Assembly: GCF_018403325.1 (NCBI RefSeq)
Contig: NZ_BOSL01000013.1
Coordinates: 62,001 to 126,000, forward strand
Direction: 5' to 3'
Length of the DNA stretch: 64,000 nt
DNA from: Paenibacillus vini
GTDB lineage: Bacteria > Bacillota > Bacilli > Paenibacillales > Paenibacillaceae
The notes beneath the pieces were generated by a model that made no database searches, was not told the origin of the DNA, and worked only from the letters and a program-made list of their open reading frames with translations. Shown piece after piece: positions 27,335-35,971 of the stretch. A program made the translations under genes and the position numbers. Numbering within the stretch: the first letter of the stretch is position 1; the number at the start of each line of letters is the position of its first letter.

Positions 27335-28215
27335 TGGCTGACTTTTGGATTATTTTGACCGGCACATTGGTGGCGGCCACTTGCGGGGTGTTGGGCTGCT
27401 TTCTCGTTCTCCGGAAAATGGCGATGGTCGGAGATGCGATCAGCCACTCCGTTTTACCGGGCATCGCGATCGCCTTTTTAATCAGCAACTCGAGGGATTC
27501 GATTCTAATGCTGGCTGGAGCGGCCGTCTTGGGCTTGATTACGGTATTTCTGATCCAGAGTCTTCAAAACGGAGGATTGCAATCCGACGCTTCTATAGGG
27601 ATTGTATTCACCGCCCTGTTTGCGATCGGAGTCATTTTGATTAGCCGGAACGCGGCTCATATCGATCTGGATCTGGATTGCGTCCTCTTCGGAGAAATCG
27701 CATATGTGCAGTGGGATACGCTGATCATAAACGGTTATGATATGGGACCGGCTGCCGTATGGCTGTTGGGCGGGACATTGTTGCTTGTCCTTGTAGTAAT
27801 CGGGTTGTTCTATAAACAGTTTAAGCTGTGCGCATTCGATCCCGCGCTGGCAGCGGCCGTCGGCATTCCTGTGGCGTTGTTCCACTACTTGCTTATGGGA
27901 CTGGTATCGCTCTCGACGGTAGCTTCGTTTGAAAGCGTGGGCGCTATTCTGGTTGTCGGGATGCTGATCGTTCCGGCATCTACCGCCTACCTGCTGACCG
28001 ACCGGCTCAGTGTTATGCTGCTTTACAGCGTGCTGATCGGTGCAGTCAGCTCAGCAGGCGGATATTACGCAGCAAAATGGCTGGACGCTTCAATTGCAGG
28101 CTCCATGATCACCGTCGCCGGACTCCTTTTCGTTTTGGCCTTCGTATTTTCACCGCTGCACGGTCTGGTGGCGCGTTACCAAAAACGCCGGAGCTTAAAG
28201 GCGGCATCGGCTTAA
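27334..28215 (+). CDS. mntD: Manganese ABC transporter permease 2
   Basis: This protein has 293 residues of the same ABC-3 permease family, with GDAISHSVLPGIAIAFLI matching the coupling region of the first permease and about eight or nine membrane helices. It starts inside the stop codon of mntC and ends the operon; a terminator hairpin lies about 70 bp on. Confidence 0.92.
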   Translation: MADFWIILTGTLVAATCGVLGCFLVLRKMAMVGDAISHSVLPGIAIAFLISNSRDSILMLAGAAVLGLITVFLIQSLQNGGLQSDASIGIVFTALFAIGVILISRNAAHIDLDLDCVLFGEIAYVQWDTLIINGYDMGPAAVWLLGGTLLLVLVVIGLFYKQFKLCAFDPALAAAVGIPVALFHYLLMGLVSLSTVASFESVGAILVVGMLIVPASTAYLLTDRLSVMLLYSVLIGAVSSAGGYYAAKWLDASIAGSMITVAGLLFVLAFVFSPLHGLVARYQKRRSLKAASA

Positions 28216-28286
28216 ACGGATGAAGTAGATGATGGGCTGTTGCGAATGATGCGAAATGGCGGATCCAATTAAATAGTGGAATTCAG

Positions 28287-28322
28287 GCAGGCTTTCGTCG
28301 GAAGGACGAGAGCCTGCTTTTT
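28287..28322 (+). terminator. Terminator of the mntABCD operon
   Basis: The hairpin GCAGGCT(T)TCGTC with GACGA(G)AGCCTGC (28287-28317) is followed by TTTTTT. Confidence 0.85.
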
Positions 28323-28396
28323 TGAGTCGGAAAGGACCGGAGGGGCGGTTAATCATTGGTGGACGGTTGTTAATGGCACGGAGAGGAGATCCACAA

Positions 28397-28477
28397 ATGG
28401 ACGGTTCCGGCATGGGCGAACTTCTAACGAATCGTAAAGAGCATATTAGCGTAAAAATGGCCATCGACCTGATCTAA
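28397..28477 (+). CDS. Possible 26-residue peptide
   Basis: An ATG eight bases after GAGAGGAG opens a 26-codon frame beginning MDGSGMGELL and ending VKMAIDLI. It is amphipathic and unlike any family I know. Its stop codon abuts the repeat element at 28478. Only the ribosome site supports it. Confidence 0.3.
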   Translation: MDGSGMGELLTNRKEHISVKMAIDLI

Positions 28478-28604
28478 GGAACTCCAACGGCGTTATTGAG
28501 TAATTTTAGGTGAGAAAAGTTCCGTTTAGCTCGAAATATGGTTACCAGGGTTCGTAAGAATCTCAAACGGCTCTATTTTGACTAAATAAGGATGGCTGAG
28601 TTCC
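28478..28604. repeat. 127-bp repeat-like element bounded by GGAACTC/GAGTTCC
   Basis: The ends are 7-bp inverted repeats and the inside is AT-rich and non-coding. It lies in the gap between the mnt operon and the HAD gene. It resembles small mobile intergenic repeats (MITE/REP type), but only one copy is in this window. Confidence 0.4.
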
Positions 28605-28751
28605 ATAGGCACATATTGGGACAGGGGAATGCGGTAACTGTCTTTGTTGGGTTCGGGCGTTTATGATAAAATGGCGTTATGCTAACGAAGACCCATGAAT
28701 TCACAAGGTAGGAAGCAAATATGCGAACTGGGCTGAATGGAGGATTTTCTG

Positions 28752-29495
28752 TTGAAGTATAAATTACTGGCGCTCGATATGGACGGAACACTGCTGACCG
28801 ATAATCATCAAATTTCACCCGAAACGGAGAAGTGGATCCACAAGGCGGCCGCCGCAGGGGTACACGTTTGTTTATCTACCGGCAGAGGCTATAATGAGGC
28901 GGTTCCTTTTGGAGACCAACTCGGCCTTGAAACGCCCATGATCACTGTCAACGGCAGTGAGGTTTGGAGATCGCCTCATGAGCTTTATCACCGGGAATTG
29001 TTTGACAAGACGATCATTGCCCGGATGTATGATATCGCACAGGAGCATCATGTATGGTTCTGGGCCTATGCGGTGGAAGGAAGCTACAACGAGAACAGCT
29101 GGGAGCCGGAATTGCTGGATCGCAATCAATGGCTCAAATTCGGTTATCACACCGAGGATGACGAGATTCGCCACAAGATCATGCTGCAGCTTCAGGACAT
29201 GGGCGGACTAGAAATCACGAACTCGTCGCCTTATAACCTCGAGATTAATCCGGCAGGCATCAATAAGGCCAGCGGCATTCGTACCGTTTGCAAATTGCTG
29301 GGCATCGAGATGTCGGAGACCGTAGCTATCGGCGACAGCCTTAACGACCTCGCTGCGATTCAAGCGGCCGGACTCGGCGTGGCGATGGGAAATGCTCAGA
29401 TTGCGGTTAAAGAGAATGCGGACGTGGTAACCGACTCCAACAATGATGACGGCATTGCGCGGATCATCCGCGATTATATTTTGGCGGGAGAGTGA
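28752..29495 (+). CDS. HAD-superfamily phosphatase, Cof type
   Basis: This protein has 247 residues. The catalytic DxD motif is LALDMDGTLL, motif II is CLSTGRG, and motif IV is VAIGDSLNDLAAIQAAG; a large C2 cap lies between. Cof enzymes dephosphorylate sugar phosphates or flavin/pyridoxal intermediates. The TTG at 28752 is chosen because GGAGG is 8 bases upstream; the ATG at 28737 overlaps that ribosome site. The DUF456 gene follows by 7 bp. Confidence 0.9.
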   Translation: MKYKLLALDMDGTLLTDNHQISPETEKWIHKAAAAGVHVCLSTGRGYNEAVPFGDQLGLETPMITVNGSEVWRSPHELYHRELFDKTIIARMYDIAQEHHVWFWAYAVEGSYNENSWEPELLDRNQWLKFGYHTEDDEIRHKIMLQLQDMGGLEITNSSPYNLEINPAGINKASGIRTVCKLLGIEMSETVAIGDSLNDLAAIQAAGLGVAMGNAQIAVKENADVVTDSNNDDGIARIIRDYILAGE

Positions 29496-29502
29496 GGTCT
29501 AG

Positions 29503-29988
29503 GTGATAGCTGTGCTCGGCTGGATATTGGTCATCGCTTTATTTGTGATCGGGATGGCGGGAGCGGTATATCCCGTTTTACCGGGGGTTCTTGCGATATA
29601 CTTTGCCTTTTTCGTGTATGGCTGGTTCTTCTCGTTTGAACCGTTCGGCTGGTTTTTCTGGATTATTCAGACCCTGATCGTCGTGGTCCTTCTAGTGGCG
29701 GATTACGCCGTGGGCGCCTGGGGGGTCAAAAAGTTCGGCGGCAGCAAGCTGTCCGTTTGGCTCAGCACGATCGGCATCATCGTCGGCCCGTTCGTGATCC
29801 CCGCCTTCGGCCTTATTATCGGTCCGTTGCTCGGCGCTATGATCGGCGAGTTAATCAAGGGGGAGTCGCTCGCCAAAGCTTTTAAAGTCGGGGTTGGCTC
29901 CGTTGTCGGACTTTTTAGCAGCATCGTCGTAAAAGTGATACTCCAACTCGCCATGATTATTGTTTTCATCATTTGGATCATCGTCTAG
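29503..29988 (+). CDS. DUF456 membrane protein
   Basis: This protein has 161 residues, almost entirely hydrophobic, with four or five membrane segments and Gly-rich helices (IIGPLLGAMIGELIKG). These features match the DUF456 family, whose function is unknown. It starts at a GTG, 7 bp after the HAD gene, with GAGAGTGAGG upstream. Probably co-transcribed with the flippase gene downstream. Confidence 0.82.
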   Translation: MIAVLGWILVIALFVIGMAGAVYPVLPGVLAIYFAFFVYGWFFSFEPFGWFFWIIQTLIVVVLLVADYAVGAWGVKKFGGSKLSVWLSTIGIIVGPFVIPAFGLIIGPLLGAMIGELIKGESLAKAFKVGVGSVVGLFSSIVVKVILQLAMIIVFIIWIIV

Positions 29989-30004
29989 AAAGAAGGAATT
30001 TTCT

Positions 30005-31654
30005 TTGTCTAACCAGAATGCCAAGGAATCGTTTGTCAAAGGAACATTAATACTCGCAGGTGCCGCGTTGATCGCCCGGGTACTCGGGCTGTTTCAGCGC
30101 GTGCCGCTGGAGCATATTCTCGGGAGTGTCGGGAATGCGGCATATTCGCAGGCGAATGCCGCTTATTTTATGCTGTTGACACTGGCAACTGCGGGGATTC
30201 CCAGTACATTGAGCAAAATGGTGTCGGAACGGCACGCCCTGAATCGGCCGGAAGAGGCGAGACGCGTGTATCAGGCGGCCTTGATCTTCGCCGCAGCTGC
30301 CGGGGTTATCATGTTCGTGATGCTGTATCTGCTCGCTCCGTACTATGCGCAAAAATCGGAAGTGCCCGAATCCGTCGTGGCCATCCGGGCGTTAGCGCCT
30401 GCCTTGCTTATTTTTCCGTTGATCGCGATGATCCGCGGTTATTTGCAGGGAAGAAACATCATGATCGCGGGGGGCGTTTCCCAGGTTATTGAGCAGATCG
30501 TTCGGGTCGTCACAGGGATTGTTCTGGCGTTCCTGTTCTTTCATTGGGGGTACTCGGAGCAAAATATAGCGGCCGGGGCCACTTTCGGGGCGGTCATCGG
30601 CGGAGTAGCCGCGCTCTTCGTAATGCTGTATTACAGCATGCGGGTGAAAAGGAACGACCGCAACAGTGCTGCGGTGAACGGGAGCCATGTACCGGAGAAA
30701 CGGCTGTCCTTGAGCCGGATTTATGCCGATATTTTCAAGTTATCGATTCCGATCGTGCTTACCGCCCTGGCGGTACCTGCCGTCAATTTTATCGATAATT
30801 CAATCTTGAAGCCGCTTCTCAGCGGACAGCTGGGTTCGCACGAGGCGACGAATATTTTAGGGATTCTGGGAACCCGGGCGCAAATGATTGCCGGGATTCC
30901 GCCGATTCTCGCCATTGCGCTCAGCCAGTCGCTCGTTCCGATCATTTCCGCGGCGTTTGCGCGCGGAGATTCCCAGCATTTACAGCGGCAGGTGACGCTG
31001 GCGATGCGTATTTCCGTGCTGACCGGTGCGCCGATCATCCTGGCGCTCGGAACTGCGGCCTATTCCGTCAATGGCTTATTGTTCAGTACCCGGGAAGGGA
31101 GCGGCATCGTTGGATTATTGACGGTGATGACCATCTTCCAGATTACGATGATGACGAGCAATTCCATTCTGCTCGGGATCAACAAGGCTAACCGCTCGAT
31201 GGTGTATGTGGGCATCGGGATCGCCGTCAAGCTTGCTACTAGCTATGTGTTTTCCCAAATGTGGGGGATCTACGGCATTATTATATCGACGGGACTGTGT
31301 TTCTTCGTCATTACGGTCCTTAACATTAGAGTGATGAAGCAAATCGTACCTTTCTCGATGATGGGGACCCGTTGGGTTGGGTTTCTGGCGACCTGTGCCG
31401 TTTTGGCAGGGACAGGCTACGGCTTGAACCAAGCGGCTAATAATGTTCTTCTGCCGCTGATGCCGGGACGGGTGGCATTCTTCATCACTTGTGCCATCGT
31501 CGGTATTGCCGTGGTCGGGTTATATCCGATCCTGCTGATTCTGCTGCGTGTCGTGCGCAAAGACGAGCTGTCCGGTTACCCGGCGCCATTGCGTAAAGTG
31601 CTGACCCCGCTGATGCGGTTGCAGCGCTCGGGACAATCGGGCGTAGCGAAATAG
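30005..31654 (+). CDS. MurJ-type lipid II flippase / polysaccharide exporter (YtgP-like)
   Basis: This protein has 549 residues with about 14 membrane helices of the MOP superfamily. ARVLGLFQRVPLEHILG near the start, the STLSKMVSERHALN loop and NFIDNSILKPLL in the middle match the Bacillus YtgP/SpoVB branch. Members flip lipid-linked wall precursors. The TTG at 30005 follows AAGAAGGAA by 6 bases; a longer frame overlapping DUF456 is less likely. The start lies 16 bp after DUF456. Confidence 0.85.
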   Translation: MSNQNAKESFVKGTLILAGAALIARVLGLFQRVPLEHILGSVGNAAYSQANAAYFMLLTLATAGIPSTLSKMVSERHALNRPEEARRVYQAALIFAAAAGVIMFVMLYLLAPYYAQKSEVPESVVAIRALAPALLIFPLIAMIRGYLQGRNIMIAGGVSQVIEQIVRVVTGIVLAFLFFHWGYSEQNIAAGATFGAVIGGVAALFVMLYYSMRVKRNDRNSAAVNGSHVPEKRLSLSRIYADIFKLSIPIVLTALAVPAVNFIDNSILKPLLSGQLGSHEATNILGILGTRAQMIAGIPPILAIALSQSLVPIISAAFARGDSQHLQRQVTLAMRISVLTGAPIILALGTAAYSVNGLLFSTREGSGIVGLLTVMTIFQITMMTSNSILLGINKANRSMVYVGIGIAVKLATSYVFSQMWGIYGIIISTGLCFFVITVLNIRVMKQIVPFSMMGTRWVGFLATCAVLAGTGYGLNQAANNVLLPLMPGRVAFFITCAIVGIAVVGLYPILLILLRVVRKDELSGYPAPLRKVLTPLMRLQRSGQSGVAK

Positions 31655-31685
31655 GGCAGGCCGCGTACTAAGGCTGCCCGCCGTC

Positions 31686-33128
31686 CTAATCGCCCGCGAC
31701 ATCGTGGGCGAGCGCGGCTTTGAGGATGCCGCCGCGATGCTCGCGACTGATGTCGCACAAATACGGCGGCTGCGGCGCGCTGATGCCATCCAGCGCGCTG
31801 TGGTCCTTGAGCCAATCCTCCCGGGAGATTGGCTCATAGGGGGTGTCGCCCCAAGCGTCCAGCAGCTTGGGGCTGAAGAGACGCATGCCCGGCGGCAGCG
31901 TCTCGCCCTCCAGAAGCACTGACCCCTGCATCGCAGAGGTCAGTGCTTCTTTGCTATTGGCCGTGAACAATTCCGGCCAATAGTCGCCGCGCGAGCCGCT
32001 GTGCGGCACGCTGGCGGCGAAGCGCTCCGCGCCGCTGCGCACGGCGCGGAGGCCCATGAGCATCGCGTACAGGCTCTTGCCTAGCGCGATGCGGTCCGGG
32101 AGGCTGCCGAAGTCGGATACGACGCGCCCCGCCAGGCGGCGCACTTCGTATCTGGCACGGCCCCCCTCCATCCCATCGGGATCACTCCCGTCCTCGTGAT
32201 CCTCTCTTCCCGATTCACCCGCGGCTTTCTCACTCTCCGCTTCGCCCGCGGTCTCGACATTCCCCGCTCCCTGCCCGCTTCCGCCTGCCGCTTTCTCCCC
32301 GCCCGCATCTGCGGGCTCCGCCTCAAGCAGCGGGAACACCACCTGATTCAGTCCGGCCAGACTGTTCAGGTGGAAGGGCAGCTTGTCGGTAATATGCTTC
32401 TGGTAATAAGGATGGCGGATCACCCGCTTCTCGATATAATTCTGCTCATTGATAATTAGCCCTACCGTCAGCAACGCGCTCCCCCGGTCGATCCAGAAGC
32501 GCTCCCAGAATGGGCGCATAAACTCGGATACGTGGAAATAGGGGAGCAGATGAAACCGGCTGGACCCGAGCTCCCGGCTCTTAATATATAGAAGAAGCTG
32601 CGGATAGGCGTCCTGGAAGATCAGCGCATTGCTGCGCTCCAAAAAGCGGTAGTACGCCTTTTTCTCGCTCTCGTCCAGGAGATCGGCCAACCTTCCGCGC
32701 AGATCGGTCATATTCCAACCGGCATTTCTGGATACCATATGGGCTAGGAACGCCCAATGGAGCTCCGGGTAGGCCTGATAACATGCCAGATAAGCCTCCG
32801 TGCGGGTAATATTGCTTGCCCCCGCCCGGCCGGTTGCCAAGGCGATTTCCTCCGCCAGCTCCCGGTCCGCCTCACTCCAGGCATCTTCCCGGGCCGCTCT
32901 GGCCGCGGGACCCCGGCGCAGCAAATCTTCAAGCTCCGTCGCCACCGTTCGGGCGGAGGCTTCATTCCATTCGAGGGAAAGCCGCTCTTCGCGCAGCCGG
33001 CTGGATTCGGCAATTCCGGCGGCTTTGCCCTTTACCGCCTCCCCGATCACGGAAGGCAGCCGCCGCAAAAAATCCTTGAGGCCGGGGGCCGAAGCCGGAC
33101 CGTCCGGATTACGTGGGCTTTGCTTCAT
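31686..33128 (-). CDS. DUF2515 family protein with a low-complexity insert
   Basis: This protein has 480 residues. The N- and C-terminal parts (NITRTEAYLACYQAYPELHWAFLAHMVSRNAGWNMTDLRG; RFLERSNALIFQDAYPQLLLY) match DUF2515, whose function is unknown. Between about residues 270 and 330 is a Gly/Glu/Ala-rich insert, very GC-rich in DNA, probably disordered. It is convergent with the flippase gene and divergent from the thioredoxin-like gene. Confidence 0.75.
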   Translation of the reverse strand: MKQSPRNPDGPASAPGLKDFLRRLPSVIGEAVKGKAAGIAESSRLREERLSLEWNEASARTVATELEDLLRRGPAARAAREDAWSEADRELAEEIALATGRAGASNITRTEAYLACYQAYPELHWAFLAHMVSRNAGWNMTDLRGRLADLLDESEKKAYYRFLERSNALIFQDAYPQLLLYIKSRELGSSRFHLLPYFHVSEFMRPFWERFWIDRGSALLTVGLIINEQNYIEKRVIRHPYYQKHITDKLPFHLNSLAGLNQVVFPLLEAEPADAGGEKAAGGSGQGAGNVETAGEAESEKAAGESGREDHEDGSDPDGMEGGRARYEVRRLAGRVVSDFGSLPDRIALGKSLYAMLMGLRAVRSGAERFAASVPHSGSRGDYWPELFTANSKEALTSAMQGSVLLEGETLPPGMRLFSPKLLDAWGDTPYEPISREDWLKDHSALDGISAPQPPYLCDISREHRGGILKAALAHDVAGD

Positions 33129-33280
33129 GGTATCCCCGCTTTCTTTGTAGAGACTTTATGCATCACGTATTTTACTTTGAACATCCATTATAAGTATGGC
33201 CAAAAATTTGACTTCCACTCCGGGTTTTGGTTGACTAAGTAAAGGAGTTCATAAACTACAGGCAGAAAGGAATGAAGCTA

Positions 33281-33646
33281 ATGAAACAGGTGCAAAGCGC
33301 AGCTGAATTTAACGTAAGTATTCAATCCAGCAATCTCGTAGTAGCGGTCTTTAAAGCGGACTGGTGCGTAGACTGCAAATTTATCGATCCGTTTATGCCT
33401 GAAATTGAAGAGAAATACGGTGACAGAATAGCATTGATCGAGGTGGACGTGGACAAGGTAGGGGACGTTAGCCAGGAACAGAACATTTTGGGAATCCCCA
33501 GCTTTGTCGCTTATGCGGACGGCCGTGAACTGATCCGTTTCGTCAACAAGCTTCGCAAATCGCGCGAGGAGATCGAGGATTTCCTGAACAAGGCGCTTGA
33601 TGTTTACCATACATTACACGATACGCCGGAACGAAAAGACGGATAA
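33281..33646 (+). CDS. Thioredoxin-like protein
   Basis: This protein has 121 residues with a thioredoxin fold. The active site is KADWCVDCKFIDPFMP and the cis-Pro loop is LGIPSFVAYADG. The CxxC sequence CVDC differs from the thioredoxin CGPC, so the redox partner may be specific. The ATG at 33281 is preferred over the one at 33272 because AAAGGA is correctly spaced. Single gene. Confidence 0.88.
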   Translation: MKQVQSAAEFNVSIQSSNLVVAVFKADWCVDCKFIDPFMPEIEEKYGDRIALIEVDVDKVGDVSQEQNILGIPSFVAYADGRELIRFVNKLRKSREEIEDFLNKALDVYHTLHDTPERKDG

Positions 33647-33858
33647 TCGGCCCAGCTGAAAACCTGACTTTTTGAGCACGTATTTCACATTATTCAAACG
33701 ACAAAAATCACATCGCCCCTGGCTCGTACAGGCGGCGATGTTTGTATTTGTGAACATTTTGTCACAGTTTCTCTATGATTAGCTCTATTCGATCAGGTAT
33801 AATGATTATGATTTATGGATGTTTGTATCTCCTTACACTGATATAGCGGGTGAGCATT

Positions 33859-34803
33859 TTGAATACGAAGCAATTGAAATGGCTTAGCTATATTTCTTGC
33901 TTAGTCATGTTCTTGGCAACACTGGGCGGAAGCGTGGTTACCAAGACCGAATCGGGCCTCGGCTGCGGCAATGATTGGCCTCTGTGCCACGGGAAATTCG
34001 TACCGGCCCACACGATCGCCTCCTTGATCGAATACTCGCACCGGGCAGTCAGCGGAGCCGCGGGCTTGTTGTCATTGGCGGCCTTTGTGGCGTTTTGGAT
34101 GTACCGGAAGCAACGCCGGGATCTGCAGATTTATTCTTTTCTTGCGCTTGTATTTGTCATGGTTCAAGCCGTTATGGGCGCGATGGCGGTCATATTTCCT
34201 ACGTCTTCTGCAGTTATGGCGCTGCACTTCGGCTTTTCACTGATAGCTTTCGCCAGCTCGGTGATGCTCGTCCTTGGCATTCGCGAAGATGAAGCCAGGG
34301 AGAACGGGAAGCAGCCCGCGCCGACCAAACTGTATGTTTCCCGCGGATTCCGTAATTTGACCTGGTTCGCTACAGCCTACACATACATCGTGGTATATAT
34401 CGGCGCCTATGTGAGCCATACCGATTCCGCCGGCGGCTGTACAGGCTGGCCGCTCTGTAACCGGGAACTCATCCCGGAACTTTCGGGCGGTGTCGGCATC
34501 GCTTTCATTCACCGGGTTGCGGCTGCGCTGCTGTTAATCCTGGTAGCCACGGTCGGTCATTTTGCCTATCGTAAACATCCGGGGAACCGGGAAATTCGTT
34601 CACTCGGCGTAGCGGCTACCGTGCTGATCCTGGTGCAGGTATTCACTGGCGCGAGTATTGTGTTCACGCTGAACAATTATGAAGTGTATTTGTTTACCTC
34701 TCTTGCCCATATCATTGTTTTGGCGGCCTTGTTCGGGGTACTTTGTTATATGAGCGTCAGAACTTGGCAGTTAAGCAGAAACAAGGACGGACGTGCTCAA
34801 TAA
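33859..34803 (+). CDS. ctaA: Heme A synthase
   Basis: This protein has 314 residues and eight predicted membrane helices in two homologous halves. The heme His ligands lie in EYSHRAVSG, ALHFGFSL, FIHRVAAAL and SLAHIIVL; the Cys pair CGNDWPLC and CTGWPLC are typical of the Bacillus type. It oxidises heme O to heme A, completing the work of ctaB at 15577. An extended -10 (TATAAT, 33798-33803) lies upstream. The start is uncertain between GTG 33850 and TTG 33859; GGGTGAG favours the latter. Confidence 0.93.
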   Translation: MNTKQLKWLSYISCLVMFLATLGGSVVTKTESGLGCGNDWPLCHGKFVPAHTIASLIEYSHRAVSGAAGLLSLAAFVAFWMYRKQRRDLQIYSFLALVFVMVQAVMGAMAVIFPTSSAVMALHFGFSLIAFASSVMLVLGIREDEARENGKQPAPTKLYVSRGFRNLTWFATAYTYIVVYIGAYVSHTDSAGGCTGWPLCNRELIPELSGGVGIAFIHRVAAALLLILVATVGHFAYRKHPGNREIRSLGVAATVLILVQVFTGASIVFTLNNYEVYLFTSLAHIIVLAALFGVLCYMSVRTWQLSRNKDGRAQ

Positions 34804-34900
34804 CATTGTGCAGGAATGAGCTTAGAGACATTCGGGAAGTGTTATACAATAGGCAGGGAGAACGGATACCCGGATTCATTGACGGAAGCGAGGAAACAAT

Positions 34901-35617
34901 ATGCTGCGAAGCTTGCTTGGCGAACCGCCAAGAGAAAATGAAGGTCTGCTGAAGGACGCTATCGACGCCATGGTACAATTGACGAAGTTGCTGCAAAAAG
35001 AAACGGAGCTTCATAAAGACCCGACCCATGATTTTCGGAAGCTCGAAATTTGGACGCTTGGTCTGATCGCTTCGCTGGATGAATTGGAGCAGTGTCTGCA
35101 TGCGGCCTCCTTTTTCCGGAAAAAGGTTGTCCACGATTCGGAGCAGGATATGGATCCGGCCGAGCGGGGCGATTATGCGCGATATGTATTTTTTTACAAG
35201 GACGGATTCATTCGCGTGTTTGCCACGCTGGACAAGCTGGGTACGGTGTTGAACGAGCTGTTTGATCTCAAAACCTCCAAAGTAAAAGCGCATTTCTCTT
35301 ACTTCACGGTGCTTCGGCAATTCCGGTACATGAAGGTACATATGGAGCTGGGAGATCGGCTGGTTGCCATTAAAGAAAAATACAAAGAACCGCTCGCCCT
35401 CCTGAGACAGCGCCGGAATACGGAGATCCACTACATGAATTCGGAAATGAAGGACGATCTTTGGCAGCGGCATCAGACATTGCACGGGAAAATAGAGCTT
35501 GAGGATCTGGACCGTCATCTGCACGATCTGGAACAAGGTTATCTTATGGTTTGCGAAACGCTGGAAGCGTCCTTTTCCTATGCAAATCAGCGCTGGAAAA
35601 AGGTTTCGGGGAGATAG
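34901..35617 (+). CDS. Cthe_2314-like HEPN-domain protein
   Basis: This protein has 238 residues, predicted all helical. A motif of the HEPN kind, R-x4-H (RNTEIH, near residue 171), lies in a long helix. HEPN proteins are often RNases or nucleotide-binding partners in stress and defence systems, but this branch is widespread as a single housekeeping-like gene in Bacillales. No toxin partner (MNT) is adjacent. Family call moderate; function unknown. Confidence 0.6.
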   Translation: MLRSLLGEPPRENEGLLKDAIDAMVQLTKLLQKETELHKDPTHDFRKLEIWTLGLIASLDELEQCLHAASFFRKKVVHDSEQDMDPAERGDYARYVFFYKDGFIRVFATLDKLGTVLNELFDLKTSKVKAHFSYFTVLRQFRYMKVHMELGDRLVAIKEKYKEPLALLRQRRNTEIHYMNSEMKDDLWQRHQTLHGKIELEDLDRHLHDLEQGYLMVCETLEASFSYANQRWKKVSGR

Positions 35618-35651
35618 AATATATTTCCGATCGGGCTACGTATTTTTTCCT

Positions 35652-35680
35652 TTGACAAAACAGGGCAAAACTCCTATACT
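35652..35680 (+). promoter_or_regulatory. Promoter of the SAM riboswitch-metNIQ operon
   Basis: TTGACA (35652-35657), a 17-bp spacer and TATACT (35675-35680) form a near-consensus sigma-A promoter 34 bp before the riboswitch. Confidence 0.85.
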
Positions 35681-35713
35681 CTAAACTAGTTTCAGAAATA
35701 ATTTCATATTTTT

Positions 35714-35925
35714 CTTATCGAGAGAGGCGGAGGGAAAGGCCCGATGAAGCCCAGCAACCGATTCGAATCAGGTAGGGAGCTACGGTTCCGTCTTGCCGAT
35801 ACCCGAATGTCATGGTGCTAATTCCTTCAAAATCGCGTTGTGCATGCATCGCAGGTTTTGACAGATGAGAAGGCATTGTCTTTACGTAAAGAGAGCCCTT
35901 TGAATCTGTGGGGCTCTTTTCTGTT
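35714..35925 (+). ncRNA. SAM-I (S-box) riboswitch with terminator
   Basis: The conserved S-box core is present: TTATCGAGAGAGGCGGAGGGA at the start, GATGAAGCCCAGCAACC in the P2/J region, and CATGGTGCTAATTCC closing the aptamer near 35826. The expression platform ends in a terminator, AAAGAGAGCCC (35888-35898) with GGGCTCTTTT (35911-35920). High S-adenosylmethionine should terminate transcription. The downstream methionine importer fits. Confidence 0.96.
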
Positions 35926-35971
35926 TTATTGGATTTACTTGGAAAAATTGCGCAAACAGGAGGCTATAAGT

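Noticed and set aside
35840-35971. Upstream extension of metN into the leader
   Set aside because: The extension is the antiterminator/terminator part of the SAM riboswitch; the TTG at 35972 has AGGAGG.
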